Shown one piece after another: positions 1 through 11,999 of a stretch of DNA of 64,000 bases; the first letter of the stretch is position 1, and each line of letters begins with the position of its first letter. Both the position numbers and the translations under genes were made by a program. Source of the DNA: Dermanyssus gallinae. Taxonomy: Eukaryota; Arthropoda; Arachnida; Mesostigmata; Dermanyssidae. Under the pieces are notes generated by a model. That model was not told the DNA's origin. It made no database searches and worked only from the letters and a program-made list of their open reading frames with translations. The stretch covers positions 749,501 to 813,500 of the forward strand of contig QVRM01001369.1 in NCBI GenBank assembly GCA_003439945.1, given 5' to 3'.

Positions 1-1425
1 GTTGTTGTCGCTAGTGGTGTCGCCGCTATTGTGATATAAAGTGTGTATCGAGCTATGACGATGGTCCTGGTAGCGTTGGTACCGTAAAAGTGTGTCCCTT
101 TGGCTGACCACTGCAGGTGGGCGCTGAGCGAGAGACGTCTCTCGGTCAAGGCAGTTGTATTCTCCGTATCCGTCGTCGTATCGATTAATCCACGACTGCG
201 TTTCGCGCAGCCAAAAAAACGATGTAGGCTCGTTGCCGGCAATCTGTCGGCAATATTGCTTGTATGCAACATTATCTGTGTTTGCGTATGTGTATATAGG
301 CTTAACTGCACACCGCAGTGGTGTCCTGTTTGCCCTTTAACATGCATTCTTTCGCTCGCTCTTTCTCGCAGTATAGTTTGGTCTCTCTCTCCTTCTTTCT
401 TTCGGAATGGTCATTAGTGTAGGCTCGTTTTGTAAGTCCTCAGAAAAACGGCCCTAAAAAACTAATAGTATCAGACGACAAATACCTGCTTGCCAGTATC
501 TCACAGTTAAAATGTACGTATGTATAGCTAATCTACACTGCATTACGAACCGACGGCCGCCTCCGTTCTTGATAAGCTTGGTAAAGGGCGAGAAGGCATT
601 GTCTATGCTACTATCTGCATTGTAGCAGTGCGATCAACAATACAAAGTTAATAATGTATTGTTGTCGACATATGTATATATAAGTTTCAACTGTCTCTCT
701 CTCTCTTAGACCGTTCGCCAATCAGACTCGCCGCAGGAATGTGAAAACAATTACTTATATTTCCAGCTTCGCTAACGTACCAAAGGAATTAAGATGCAAA
801 GGAAAACGCGAATTGCGTAAAGGGAACTTAGTGTCGTTAAATTCGTTAAAAACATGTGTTATGGTGCTGAGGTTGCAGCTTATACAGTTGTCCACTATAG
901 TTTTTGTTGTACGAAATATCTCTTCTGCGCCTGGGTGAATAAAGTAAGGGAGACAGAGTGAACGTCATAGAGAGGGGCCCGCTGCAGGATGAGAAAAGCC
1001 GACCAACGCCGGTATCAGGTCTGTAACAGCATTATCGTATATTATGTACCCGTGCGCCTATTCGGTGGTCTGTGATGCAGAGGGGTTTTCATGTTAAAGT
1101 GGAAGCAGGCGCTTTAAAAACGTTAAATTGTCGGGCGCCGTAGTTAAATACAATGACAAAATGCCATCGTTCACCGGTACGTTCAGCAGTTTAGGTTGTG
1201 AAGTGAAAAGCTGAAGGATAAGTCTGCTCGGGCACTTTCCAATGACGCGATGCTGATAAAAGCAAGCCGTTCGGGTCCTTCCGCGTTTGACTGACCGAAA
1301 AACGTGTCTCATTTCATGTAGCTTATGTACCTGCACCGGCGTATGTATATATATATATGTAGAGAGAGAGCAAAAATGTAGTAGTAAGTGTATGAAACAA
1401 AAAGTGTCCTGTCTGATTATCTATT

Positions 1426-1428
<3 letters not shown>

Positions 1429-1488
<60 letters not shown>
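1429..1488. repeat. (AT)n microsatellite
   Basis: About 60 bp of uninterrupted AT dinucleotide; the Tyr/Ile open frame across it is an artefact. Confidence 0.97.
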
Positions 1489-1491
<3 letters not shown>

Positions 1492-2645
1492 GGAGTGTCA
1501 CAGCAATTAACTTTGTTGGTAATTCCTTTAATGATGACTGTGGAGCTTAGCCAGTAATAATGCGTCCGCTTGCAGCATGGCGCCTAGATTAGCGCTAGTC
1601 AGTTGCCGCGTTGCGAACAGGAACAATGTCATACATCGACAAACGTCGAGTACTGGGTAAGGCAGATTACTTAGACAAGTGCCCGCGTCTGCCAATTATC
1701 ACGCATGTAATAACATGAAACAGACAACTTAACGAAGCGGAAGAATGCGAACGCTGTTCAAACAACTATAACAACTGCAACAACGTATTATAGCACTCGT
1801 AATGACAATGTTTGCTAAGAAACAATAATGATAATTACAACATGGCAAACTGCCAAAGTTATCACCGACAATAGGTTCGTCAATGCGATGCAGTGTCCTT
1901 TATGCACAACGTGTTTGTGTGTATCGAGAAATATATGTCTGTATAGATCTAGATGCGTATGCATACGTGTTCCGCCAAAAGCAATCTGAATAGACGACCC
2001 TTGACCGACAAAGTAAGCTAAGGAAACTATGTGTTATCGAATGCCGTTCTTTAGCTTTGTTTCTTAGTTAGTAGAGTTCCCAGACAAAGGAGGAGGAGGC
2101 TATCCTTGTGATTAGCACTGATCATATGAACTGGTGAAGCGAGCACAGGCGTACACGTGTACGTCGTGCCCCTGATTTACAAGTTCAATCATGAGAGCAA
2201 CCCGAAGATGAACAAACGTCTTCAGCTAGGCCCGATCATAGGCTACATCTGGTATTGCGGCCTGCGGGCCAGACGGGCGTGACGTTACACCACACTAGCC
2301 TTTGTCATTCAAGCGGGCCATCCTCTGCTATGTAAAATTACCGCCAATTGCGTTCACACCCAAGTGCTTTCAAAGGTCCATTTTTTTACAAACAGACCAG
2401 CCGGAAGCTGCAAACAGTAATATAGATAGTAATAACATTGATTATAATAAATACAAGGCTTTATCAGTGGAACCGCCCGAGAATAAGAATTATTTTCGCG
2501 TTCCATCGTGTCGGCGGCGTACAAATAAAGCCCCGATGTAAACAGTTTCGATACGAACATCCCCCGTGTTACGTGCTTATAATGTACAAGAAACATCGCC
2601 ACTGAAAATACTCTGATGTTAGTGCACGTAACTGATTATCGCGTG

Positions 2646-2648
<3 letters not shown>

Positions 2649-2684
<36 letters not shown>
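2649..2684. repeat. (AT)n microsatellite
   Basis: About 36 bp of AT dinucleotide. Confidence 0.95.
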
Positions 2685-2687
<3 letters not shown>

Positions 2688-4136
2688 AATTGTTGGATAC
2701 ATATTTATCATTATCTAATAAATACTAATAAAATTGAATTCTATTTCTGGAGCTAGCGACGCTAAAATGATTACATCGGTAGAAGCAACGAGTCCACGAG
2801 GAAGAGAGAAATAGAGAGCCAACGCGTTTTTCTGCAGAGAGCTGAGCAGTAAAAATTAACTGATTCGAGAGAGATTATCATAGCTATGCAGCCAGCGCAT
2901 GTTCTTACAAATCAACGTGTCGGTATTTTTCCAGCGCTTGAGCGGTCATACCCGGTTTAAGTATCTATTGACCGCCAAAAATAGTTGCAATAATAAATAG
3001 ATATAAATAGTAACTTATGATAGTAGGACAAAATAAAAATTGTTGCATTCGGTAGAAGTGTTGGCTTGCCTACCGTGTTCTGGCCAGTCTGCACCTGTGT
3101 CATATTTTGTATCTAGTCAGTAACCAGCAATACGGATTTGAGGTTGCATCCTTCCGCTCGTTCTCTGTTACTGACTCATCATACACTTATGATAACACAC
3201 TTGCGTACGTAGGTAAATACTAGTCGACGACAACAAGTCGCTTGTCGCATGGCACTTTTGGTAATAAAAAACGAATCGCTGCGCATCGCACGCATAGGGC
3301 GACGACAACTGTTCATCATTCCTCCAATTATAACCACGGCAGCCTAGCTAACTGTCGCTGACTTCGTGCTAAATTTTGAATGTTATAAACAAACGAACAG
3401 TGTTTTGGTTGAACTTGATGGAAGGTAACAAAATTTCCGGAGCATTACCCCATTTATCGGTCTGCAACGACTCCGCATTTTCGCTCGCATTTCCCCTTTT
3501 CGTAGATATCTTGTCGATGATGACCAATTCTGTTGCCGTTTGAAAGTGTGTACTCTCACTGTCTTAACTTTTCTCGCAATATTGCGATTTGCAAGGCGGA
3601 TGGCACTAATTCTATGTTGGTGCCGTTACTGTAATATTGCCGTTTTCATTGCTGCTGGTGTCTTAAATACCAATAAGATTTTCCAAGCGATAAGACTGCA
3701 GATAATAATTTGTTGCCATTGTCCACAGATGCGCAAACTATTGATGACTAATGCAAAAAGTAACCAAACACCATATCGACAAAAAACCATACTGTTTAAC
3801 AGCGCAAAGCACCAACCTTAACACATTAGTAAAAGCCACATACGGCTTAATCTATACTAGCCCTTAACACCGGTTTTAATTTACGCGACAGCATTGCGTG
3901 GCTCCGTAACCTCACGAGTGTGAAATTACTTCGGGGGTTCCAGACAGCCATGATCCCATGTCGGCCACCGTGCATGCTTGCAGCGTATACAGATATAATC
4001 TGGTTCAACTCTCGATTTATACGTAAATATATAAGCGACTTCAGGTTCCATGCAGTGACCGACTGTCCTGTCCGGGTCTCCACTGTTGCTGTCCTTTGGT
4101 TGAAGCGAAGGGCAGTGTGCCGTCATTACGAATGCG

Positions 4137-4138
<2 letters not shown>

Positions 4139-4172
<34 letters not shown>

Positions 4173-4188
4173 GAGAGAGAGAGAGAGA
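4139..4188. repeat. (AT)n followed by (GA)n
   Basis: About 30 bp of AT directly joined to about 19 bp of GA, just past the Rop stop codon and likely in its 3' UTR. Confidence 0.95.
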
Positions 4189-4215
4189 AAGTGAGACACT
4201 CCACTATCTTCTTGT

Positions 4216-4352
4216 CTAGGCAGTGATATCCCTTAGGTCTGAGAGAAATCCTTCGGGCGTGATGATGTGGTCTGATCCAACAATGACCTCCCAGTTCTTG
4301 AGATCGCGTGTAGTTTCGTAGGCGACCCTCATCTCGGAATAGGTCGCACCAC
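4216..4352 (-). CDS. Rop: Rop terminal exon with stop
   Basis: 137 nt including TAG at 4218-4216. Acceptor TTGTGTAATAG. It encodes [39 protein letters not shown] and RDITA. Relatives read GGVSxxEMRCAYEVT, so RCAYEV has become RVAYET here. The C-terminus ends a few residues after the SDL motif, as in other arthropods. No poly(A) signal is obvious immediately downstream, and an (AT)15/(GA)n tract sits 27-77 bp past the stop. Confidence 0.92.
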
Positions 4353-4583
4353 CTATTACACAACATTACATGCGTACGCGAAAACAAACAGTCGGTCCGG
4401 AAGAAATGGTTAGCGATAAATACAAAAAGTTCAAATTATTTACACATTATTTGTTTAAAACATATTTTGTGGAAACTACCACACAAATTCGACTTGCTAA
4501 AGAATAAAGATGCGTTTAGGGGCCACGGCATGGCGTACATAGTCCAATGCCTAAGGATTGTTTTTGTATGTCCCATGTATCCA

Positions 4584-4655
<72 letters not shown>

Positions 4656-7524
4656 TAACTAAGCAGTAATATGATAATTGATACTAAGGTTACCTTGGCG
4701 CTATTGGACGATCTACCTTTGACAATAGCATAATTGTTGAGAGTTTTTCTTCGCGATAGAATTAAGCAACATGAACGGAACCAATCGTGGCGTTCGCCTA
4801 CGTATATGCAAGCTGAGGATAGAACCAGCGTTTATCGAAAAAAAAATGTATCTTAACTTTCGGCGAAGCTATAGGTGGACGATGTCGATATTGTGTATGC
4901 TTGACTATTTACAATTTATTTGACTGGATATTGTAGTGATCTTATTCCGAATGAGTACCCGAGTCAATTTACGACACGATAGAAAGTGTATTTTACTGTG
5001 CCCACAACTAGAGATATATATACACATATTCATACACGCGCATCAAACACTTCCGTTATTCAAATTAAGGTATTTTATATTATATTATGATGCTATGATT
5101 ATTCTAATTTAATCAACTTACATATATGATAACATGCCTTCCGTATGCACACACGCGTTTAGCCTCACTACTACGTGTATTACGTGTACGTGCCAGCACC
5201 AATACTACACTTTTGTACGCTTGACAAGTGGAGACAGGTAGAGTTGTTACAACATTAAGAAACGGTATACTTGCCAATAACGAAGACGATAAGTCGTGGC
5301 ACATTCTTAAGGTTCGCCTGCTGGTTGCGATCTTTGTGCCATTGCCCGTAGCGCTGCGAGGTGGGTGCAGCGCGGGCATAGCCTCCGTCTCGTCGACCGA
5401 CGAACGGATAGTGTTTTTGGTCGAGTTTGTCTTCGATGGCGTCCTGCGCGGACCAAACGTCGAACGGAAGAAAACATTCCCAATCTTATTGAATGGTCAA
5501 TCGTTACGACTATCGCTGCAGTGGAAAGCTTTGATAATTACAACTATAGGCTATGTTAAATAATACTAACTGTTAACTTGTTAGTAGTAGTAGTGTAGAA
5601 AGCCAAGCCTTCCTAAGTCAAGCCACACAAAAACGACATGTACATATATGACCACTTGTGGCTTGTCACCAACCTCAATAACGTCCTTCAGAATTGGCGT
5701 CCATCGGGACATCTGATAGGTCTGCTCTGTGATGCGCTCCTTGCGATGCGGTTGGTAGATCTTCTTGCGGCCGCTCTGTAATAGCAGGGTTGGCAACAGC
5801 AAGCAGACACGCATTCGTGACGAAATTGTTTAAAGACTTAAGAATCTAATTCTACTAATCGTGACGTGCTCAGTTAAGCTGACATACATACACACACAGA
5901 CACAAACGTTGAGCCAAGCGCAACTTCCTCTGCGTTCCCGCCGTGCTTCTGCAATTTCGCCGCAACATGTTCGGGCAATAGAGAATGACGAGGATGATCA
6001 ACCACGCTAAGTCATTGTATGTCTTCTAAGCTGAGAAATGCCGTTGTACAGTATGCTTATTAGGCAATTTTTGGCCACAGGTTGACGACAAGCGTTTAAA
6101 CAACCGTTGAGTTCCATTGCTTACTGGAATGCGAATGCAGTCTATAATGTAGCTTTAATTTTATAATACCATCACCATCATGAATGTCACCGTCACCTTC
6201 AAATAGCACGCACCTCAAGCAATCATTTTCCAGATAAAACCAGTTAACTCGCAAAAACTCGTAGTACGCGGTCTTCGTATAAACGAGAAGGCGGAAGCAT
6301 CATCACGAATATCGCTTACACAAATATGAGCCGAACCTTAAAGGTCATACTTGCTAGATTAAAGTCATTACCTACCAAAGTAGACGCATTGTGCTTTGCA
6401 CCGGACCTTTGGGAGCAATAACTTGACACAAACGCTACAGTAAAGTTTTGTTTTTCAGACAATACAGCCTAAATAGTAGTTCGATGTAAACTTACTTCTA
6501 AACGTGTATAAGCAGGAAGAGTCTGACAGCTAGACTAGGAACAGGAAGTAGTGTACAGAAACGTGTATTCGACATATGACACTATAATGCTGACTGATAT
6601 TTGCAGGAGTTAAATTGGAATTAATTTCATCAGAGCTTGACCCGGAACAAGAAGCGTCTACTCAGGTGGAAACACAGGACAGCTATTTGAAGACAGGAAG
6701 CATTGAATAACACCGCATCCCAGGCTTTAAGTCACTAGTTCACTCGCTCGCGTTTAGACGCTCGAAGAGAAAAACAGCGATAAAGAGCAGGAGGAGGGAG
6801 GGAGGGGGAAAAGAAAAGCAACCCTCAGACAAAGCAATCTCCATCTGCGATGACACCAACATCACCAATAATAAACTGATGCTTTAGCTGGAGCACCTTA
6901 TGATGTTGCCAGCCACCTACGTTGGCCGCGTCATCAAGCGATACTGCACTCCAGCGATTCGAAATCTTCATCGCGACGTCGAAGTATTGGCGAACCCCCC
7001 GCCAATAAAGGATCATTGGCGTAACGACAATTAAACACGTTTCGAAAATTGATTAAACACAACGGATATTTCATTAGGCACATGCACAGATCAAACTGAT
7101 GTAGCTCGTGAGTCAGCAGTTGTGGTTATTTGCTCCAGCAGACCACAAACCAAATAGGCCCAGAAAAGATATGCTCCAAACAGAAAAAAAGACGAATTAT
7201 CACATTTTTATGAGCCACGAAGTGTTAGAACTCTAATCGCTGTCAGAACAAGGTGGGGGCCGACAATATTTTTTTAGCTAGGTTGGTCCAACATTAGAGT
7301 CACAATGTTGTCACACAAAATACTTCGTTCCCCTTTTTTGCCATTGAACTCTCTCACTGGGAAAACTCTAGAAAAACAGGCGTAAAATATTATCAAAACA
7401 TATCTAGTCTCGTAAAGAAATCCCATTGAAACGCATATACCTAGTGATCAATCAAGCCATGCCGACTTGAGGAAAATTAAAAAAACTCCTTCCAATAACC
7501 TATAATACAGGAACGTTTGTAGCA

Positions 7525-7582
<58 letters not shown>

Positions 7583-8599
7583 TACCTATAACCGTTTTAT
7601 TTAATATAAGTTAGCCAGTGAATACTGTACGAAAAAAGATATATATACGATGTGAGAGAGTCGGGTATACAAAATCTTACATCAGTAACAATATTGACGC
7701 CGAGATGTGCCATGTTAGTGATGATGCCCTTCTCGGAAGGTGGAATCTGGGCATGTTGAATGAGTTTTGACAGGTTTTCCTCGGAGATGCCGTTCTTGCT
7801 CAGTATGTAGAGCAGTATAATACGGATCTTGTCGTAGTTGGACACAGCGGTGTCCAGAAGTATGGGCACAATGTTACGCATTGGATCTTTGATCTTCTCG
7901 CCCTCGGCATCAGTTCCCATTGCCAAATCTTGTTCGACCTTCACAGCAAGAAGAGATCCAAGGAATTTAAGTTAATAAATAGAAGTCGAGCCTCACACGA
8001 AGCTATCTATGATCTTGCATAAAACCTTATGCGGCATAATCCGTCCACGATAACCATGTGTTTCAAGTTTATATATGTCAATATTTAGGTGGTCGAATGC
8101 CACAACTAGTAGTGAGCCTTAGTGAATACAAGATTTACACATATAAGCTTTCCTTAATAAAAATGCACCGTACGTACTTTACAAAGTCGGTCGACGTATC
8201 CCTGATAAGATTTCATGCAGTCTTCAGCGAGATGCAAATGGGTCGAGTATTTGTTGAGCTCTTTCTGGTACTGCGGCATCTTCTTGATCATGACGGTGAG
8301 ATCTTTTAGGCTAGACTTGTCTCCGCCCGTCGACATTCCGCGCTTGGAATCGATAAACTTTTTCATCTGTTTAGTAACCTGTTGTGACACTACAGCGATA
8401 TGCTGGTGCCTCAGATCCACCCAGAGTTCATCGTTCTCGTCGAGCAGCACCTGCAATAACGAAAAGAGTATCTCGTAGGATTTATCCAATCAGGCTCCCC
8501 GGTTAACCATTAAGGTCGGTGAAAATAAAATACAAAAAATAATATACGCGCTCACCTACTAAGCCCTGTAGTGGTAAGTAAAGCAGAAATGAATAAATG

Positions 8600-8643
<44 letters not shown>

Positions 8644-9225
8644 TATTTATTTGCTCGGACGTATCCTGGCCCTAATTATAAGTCCAAGATATTTCATAGC
8701 GCAACAATGAACCCTTTCACCCAGAAACCACTTGCCAGTGGTAATGTCGACTGATTAGCTGTGCTCCTATGTGTTTTGACTGGTATATATATTCCTCAAA
8801 CAGTTTATAGAAACGGAGAAGATAAAACATGAACACAAAATGGTCGCGTTGTGCGCACCTCCTTTTCACGGACATCGTTGCCCTGTGACGCCTCGAACTT
8901 ATACACATCGTTCTCAATCGGCAGAAGATCGTAGGCCATTGCCTGGAACGTCAGCTCGTGGAGGAGAGGCGAGACGCAGTCAAACCCTCGGTCCAAAATC
9001 AGCAGCTGAGAGCGCAGCTTCTCTGGACCTTCACCCATCGTTGGCTCATCCGCCTTGTACGCATCCAGCTTTTGGTTGATAAGCTGGGCAAGCTCCGAAT
9101 TCAGTTCGAAGTCACTGCACAAAAACAGGACGCACACATGTACATGTAGTTTTTTAAATATATAAATAATTTGTTCAATGTAATCAATCATTCACGATGG
9201 GAACATAACATCTGGGCCTTTGCGA

Positions 9226-9268
<43 letters not shown>

Positions 9269-10903
9269 GTGAATAATTCAGCAAATAAGGTATTTTTACC
9301 TCGGCTTAAGACGTCCTCTTTTTACGAAGAGATAAAAGAAATTACACGCATTTTGTGAGCCAGGGCGTACCTTACAAATAAAAATAAGATTATTGGATAT
9401 ATGCCAGTCATGTAACCGGGAGTGTCACACTTACGCTCGGTATCGAATCGAGGGATATTCTCCAAGAGTGGCGCATAGCGTAGCCACTTGCTCGGCAATC
9501 CTCTCGAGGTTGTTCTGGCGTTCGGAGATTCGGTTGGGATTGTAGTAGCACTGGAACGTGTGGACGGAGTCAAGCGAGTACACTTGACTCTCATAGGGCA
9601 GGAAAGCGATGTTGACTTCCTTCAAGGTTTTTATGCTTTTTGCAATGGGCGACTTACACAGATCGGTGAACAGTTCATCGGGACACTCTGTAAACAAAGC
9701 ACAGCCGTTAGCTGACAAGACTACCGTGCTCCGATAAGCATTCCCATACAAAGAAAACTCATAAGAAAAATAAAGGACAGGGCTTCTTTCATATCATGCC
9801 AAGGTCACACATACATTATGCGCCCGAGTTGAGACTAAAGTCTATAAAGCACTTGTGGCTTGCATCGATATTAAAATATTCTGGACATTTATAGGCCGAC
9901 AATGACTGTTCTGCTCTCTGTTCCCTCTAAGCAGCAGATATTCGAATAGTCACAGGCATATGTGTGTATATGTAGCACAGATATTTACGCAAGTTTCGAA
10001 CTGCCACAGGCTCAAAATAACAACTCAAACGTATTGCGAATGGATCTAGATAGGATATATAGAATCTACCAATAATGGTGAATAAACATCAACAATATAT
10101 ATACACATACAGGGGTGGTCACCAGCAGTCAGCATACCGAAAGGTTGTGAATGCCGCGTTGTTAACCGCCAGTCACGGTACTGGCTGTACCTAAATGTCG
10201 TACCGGATTACCTACTACTGAAGCAAACGACAGAGCGAAGACGATTCTTTAAGAGGAGAATATACTTACTTTCGGTGAAGAAAATGTGAGCGCACCGGTA
10301 CATGTGCATACCGTGACGGAAGTCATTCATAAGCAATCGGATCGAGTTCTCTGTTGGTGTAATCAGATAGACTGCCTCCACGTCGGGCAGAGGTTCGCGC
10401 TTCTTGGCTAGATCCTCGACGATCGTCATGCCCTCGGCGGCCAGTTCGTGCATTTTGCAGCACGCGCTGATCATGCGCATTCCTACGCGTTGACGGCCGG
10501 ACACCGACAGCAAACAGACACCCCGCAGGGCCATTAACAAAAACAAAAAATATGGTTATGATAACATGCACGGAAAAAACCCCACGAAATGCATTTTCCT
10601 AATAAATTCAATTCAATTCAAGTGCTCCTTTATTGTTTTCAAAGGGTAGATAATTATATACATAATTATTCACGAAAATCCTGTATTCAATATGCAGGAT
10701 TATTTTGTACAGTGTACAATATAAGAGGCATAGAGAACATGCACGTATACATTCAGTTAACTTAGAATCTATAATTCCAGACTTCAGACGAACAACAAAT
10801 ACGACAATATTAAACGCCAGCTATCACTTACCCAGCGTGTCCACAACCAGTACTTTCCAATCCCCCTTCTTCTTCACTGAGCGAACGACGTCGTTCAGAA
10901 TTT
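4216..10903 (-). CDS. Rop: Rop / unc-18 / STXBP1 orthologue (Sec1/Munc18 protein), spliced, start exon missing
   Basis: Sec1/Munc18 protein that binds syntaxin and templates SNARE assembly for vesicle fusion at the plasma membrane, chiefly at synapses. Nine exons on the minus strand (10832-10903, 10270-10482, 9435-9687, 8859-9114, 8178-8450, 7681-7938, 5674-5775, 5275-5443, 4216-4352) join in one open frame. Hallmark peptides appear in family order: [117 protein letters not shown], and finally LRDITA plus TAG. The nine exons total 1733 nt. A missing first exon of roughly 28 nt ending in phase 1 would give about 586 residues, the usual family size. I see no frameshift or internal stop, so the gene looks functional. 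The gene symbol follows the Drosophila orthologue. Neighbouring sequence is repeats only. Confidence 0.95.
4353..5274 (-). other. Rop last intron, GC-AG type
   Basis: Starts GCAAGTATAC at 5274 and ends TAATAG at 4353. It is the only Rop intron in the window without a GT donor. The donor otherwise matches the strong consensus (GCAAGT), as known GC-AG introns do. It contains a 61-bp (AT)n tract at 4588-4648. Confidence 0.8.
4588..4648. repeat. (AT)n microsatellite in Rop last intron
   Basis: About 61 bp of uninterrupted AT dinucleotide. Confidence 0.97.
5275..5443 (-). CDS. Rop: Rop exon 9, followed by a GC donor
   Basis: 169 nt, acceptor CCGCGCAG. It encodes [35 protein letters not shown] and [11 protein letters not shown]. 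The exon must stop after ATT G to keep frame with the terminal exon (VIG + GATYSEMR). The intron therefore starts GCAAGT rather than GT. Using the GT four bases further on would shift the last exon out of its conserved frame. Confidence 0.9.
5674..5775 (-). CDS. Rop: Rop exon 8
   Basis: 102 nt (34 codons, phase 0 at both ends), acceptor CTATTACAG, donor GAG|GTTGGT. It encodes [20 protein letters not shown] and [14 protein letters not shown]. Drosophila and vertebrate relatives carry the same [15 protein letters not shown] block. The intron upstream is about 1.9 kb and carries an (AT)n tract. Confidence 0.93.
7527..7578. repeat. (AT)n microsatellite in Rop intron
   Basis: About 52 bp of AT dinucleotide, some 100 bp downstream of the exon 7 donor on the minus strand. 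Confidence 0.97.
7681..7938 (-). CDS. Rop: Rop exon 7
   Basis: 258 nt (86 codons, phase 0 at both ends), acceptor GTGAAG, donor GAT|GTAAGA. It encodes [20 protein letters not shown], then [39 protein letters not shown] and GVNIVTD. Its acceptor lacks the usual long pyrimidine run immediately before AG, though the sequence further upstream is T-rich. The frame and homology leave little doubt. Confidence 0.93.
8178..8450 (-). CDS. Rop: Rop exon 6
   Basis: 273 nt (91 codons, phase 0 at both ends), acceptor TTATTGCAG, donor AAA|GTACGT. It encodes [20 protein letters not shown], a charged linker ([17 protein letters not shown]) and [20 protein letters not shown] through VDRLCK. This is domain 3a, including the helical hairpin that contacts the syntaxin/SNARE helices in crystal structures of homologues. 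Confidence 0.94.
8601..8641. repeat. (AT)n microsatellite in Rop intron
   Basis: About 41 bp of AT dinucleotide between exons 5 and 6. Confidence 0.97.
8859..9114 (-). CDS. Rop: Rop exon 5
   Basis: 256 nt, acceptor TTTGTGCAG, donor GAG|GTGCGC. It completes an Ala codon from exon 4 and reads [71 protein letters not shown] and REKE. This is the most conserved stretch of the family and spans the domain 2 to domain 3a transition. The acidic or charged loop before the donor is variable between species. Confidence 0.94.
9231..9264. repeat. (AT)n microsatellite in Rop intron
   Basis: About 34 bp of AT dinucleotide between exons 4 and 5. Confidence 0.97.
9435..9687 (-). CDS. Rop: Rop exon 4
   Basis: 253 nt, acceptor TTTACAG, donor GC|GTAAGT. 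With the last base of exon 3 it reads [15 protein letters not shown], then [35 protein letters not shown] and IRYRA. Lys at the junction codon (A|AG) is less usual than the Val, Ala or Ser seen in relatives. The alternative AG two bases downstream would break the frame. Confidence 0.92.
10270..10482 (-). CDS. Rop: Rop exon 3
   Basis: 213 nt, acceptor GCGTAG, donor A|GTAAGT. It encodes [36 protein letters not shown] and [10 protein letters not shown], which is domain 1 of the Sec1/Munc18 fold. The phase entering is 1 and leaving is 1. The ATG reachable further upstream on this strand belongs to the intron and is not the start. Confidence 0.93.
10832..10903 (-). CDS. Rop: Rop exon 2 (first exon located)
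   Basis: 72 nt. A CTTTCAG acceptor precedes 10903 and a GTAAGT donor follows 10832. It encodes [16 protein letters not shown] then KVLVVDTL, the conserved N-terminal strand of domain 1, where syntaxin binds. It enters with two bases of a Lys codon, so the missing exon must end in phase 1. It leaves with a single G that completes a Gly codon with exon 3. Family members begin about ten residues upstream (MALK..VGQ), so one tiny exon is missing. Confidence 0.9.
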
Positions 10904-11147
10904 CTGAAAGGACACCGTCAGAAAAATGCGGTTACATCAGCGAGGTAGTTTATTTAGATGCTCTCTTGCCGATAGGCGCCGCAGCCACAATACCATGAGA
11001 GTGGATGAAGCGAACATGCCTGGGGAATCTATACAGAGGCAGACTGTGTTACAGCTTTAAGTCCTCTAAGTCTTCAGTGAGGAGCACGGTATATTCCAGA
11101 TGTAGACGTTGTAAATCTAATATCGAACCCATAGGTTACTCAGTAAC

Positions 11148-11315
11148 TTTTCGGGCTGACCCTCAGCCAAGATTTAACGGGACTGCTTTCCGCATTGCTT
11201 CACAGATGGACCCCCATAAATACAAATGTGCCACGGTGGGGCTCGAACCCGCGCACCTATGTGTCTCCTCCGGTCGCGAGGCGCAGGCGAATGCACCACG
11301 CCATTGGGCTCGACC
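11148..11315 (-). mobile_element. tRNA-derived SINE with target-site duplication
   Basis: A 168-bp insertion on the minus strand. Near its 5' end it has an A-box-like TGGCGTGGTGC (about 11300), and further in a B-box GGTTCGAGCCCC (about 11240), as in pol III tRNA promoters. The non-tRNA body ends in GGGTCAGCCCGAAAA. It is flanked by GGTTACTCAGTAAC at 11134-11147 and GGTTACTCAATAAC at 11316-11329 (13 of 14 identical), a target-site duplication. It sits upstream of Rop exon 2, probably in the first intron. Confidence 0.8.
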
Positions 11316-11422
11316 GGTTACTCAATAACATAGAATAGTTAAAATTACTATTCTAATTCCAAGAATGATGAACAAGTACTTAGGTTGAATTGTTCAAACA
11401 CAACAAGTGTAGATGTAAAGGT

Positions 11423-11449
11423 TATATATATATATATATATATATATAT
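11423..11449. repeat. (AT)n microsatellite
   Basis: About 27 bp of AT dinucleotide. Confidence 0.93.
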
Positions 11450-11999
11450 GGATATATATACACGAGTATAATATACCATCGGTCGGACAACACCGTGCCA
11501 ACGGCCTGCGGATGTCCGGGAGCACGGGATTCAGGATAAATACATACCATACCGTAAATTGCCTAACAAATGATACGTAGCCTAATCTTTATAGCTTACA
11601 CATAGCTCGTATGAGTACTGTGACAATCCTAGGAGAGGCAGTAGGTTGTTTACCGGAGTTATTCGAAGTACTTAAAAATACATTTGTCTACAAAACGTCA
11701 CGGAACTTTAAATATGAGTAATTATAATCATTTTAATAAAGCGAACTGTTATATATAGAACCAACAAGCACGCTGTCGAGGATTGACTAACAAATTACCA
11801 TATTTATATATATAGTTTTTTTTAGTTAAGTTGACTGCAGACTATGTGTTATGCGGTGCATTTGTCAAACTCACTCTGGCCAACAAGTTGCTTTAGCGAC
11901 ATATTGACAACTCTGGTTGTGTGGTTGCTCCGCGTGAAGTTCTAATGTCTCCTCTTCGCTGATGACGCGGATCGCGGTGATCGTGAACGTTGGTGATAA

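Larger units (their letters stand above)
1..4215. other. Region downstream of Rop, no gene recognised
   Basis: Contains only short open frames with no family match and (AT)n tracts at 1429-1488, 2649-2684 and 4139-4168. The first few hundred bases downstream of the Rop stop are probably its 3' UTR. I could not place a cleavage site. No RNA gene or transposase was recognised. Confidence 0.6.

Noticed and set aside
3926..4387. 153-codon minus-strand frame over the Rop terminal exon.
   Set aside because: It is in the wrong frame relative to the conserved Rop C-terminus and runs through the (AT)n/(GA)n repeat.
5113..5379. 88-codon minus-strand frame beginning MPALHPP.
   Set aside because: It is a shifted frame of Rop exon 9; the correct frame gives the [11 protein letters not shown] and [11 protein letters not shown] peptides.
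6825..7016. 63-codon minus-strand frame inside the 1.9-kb Rop intron, considered as an alternative exon.
   Set aside because: No similarity to any Sec1/Munc18 segment, and exons 7 and 8 join in frame without it.
11231..11313. Possible functional tRNA gene on the minus strand.
   Set aside because: The A and B boxes are present but the acceptor arms do not pair, and the unit continues into a SINE body with flanking duplication.
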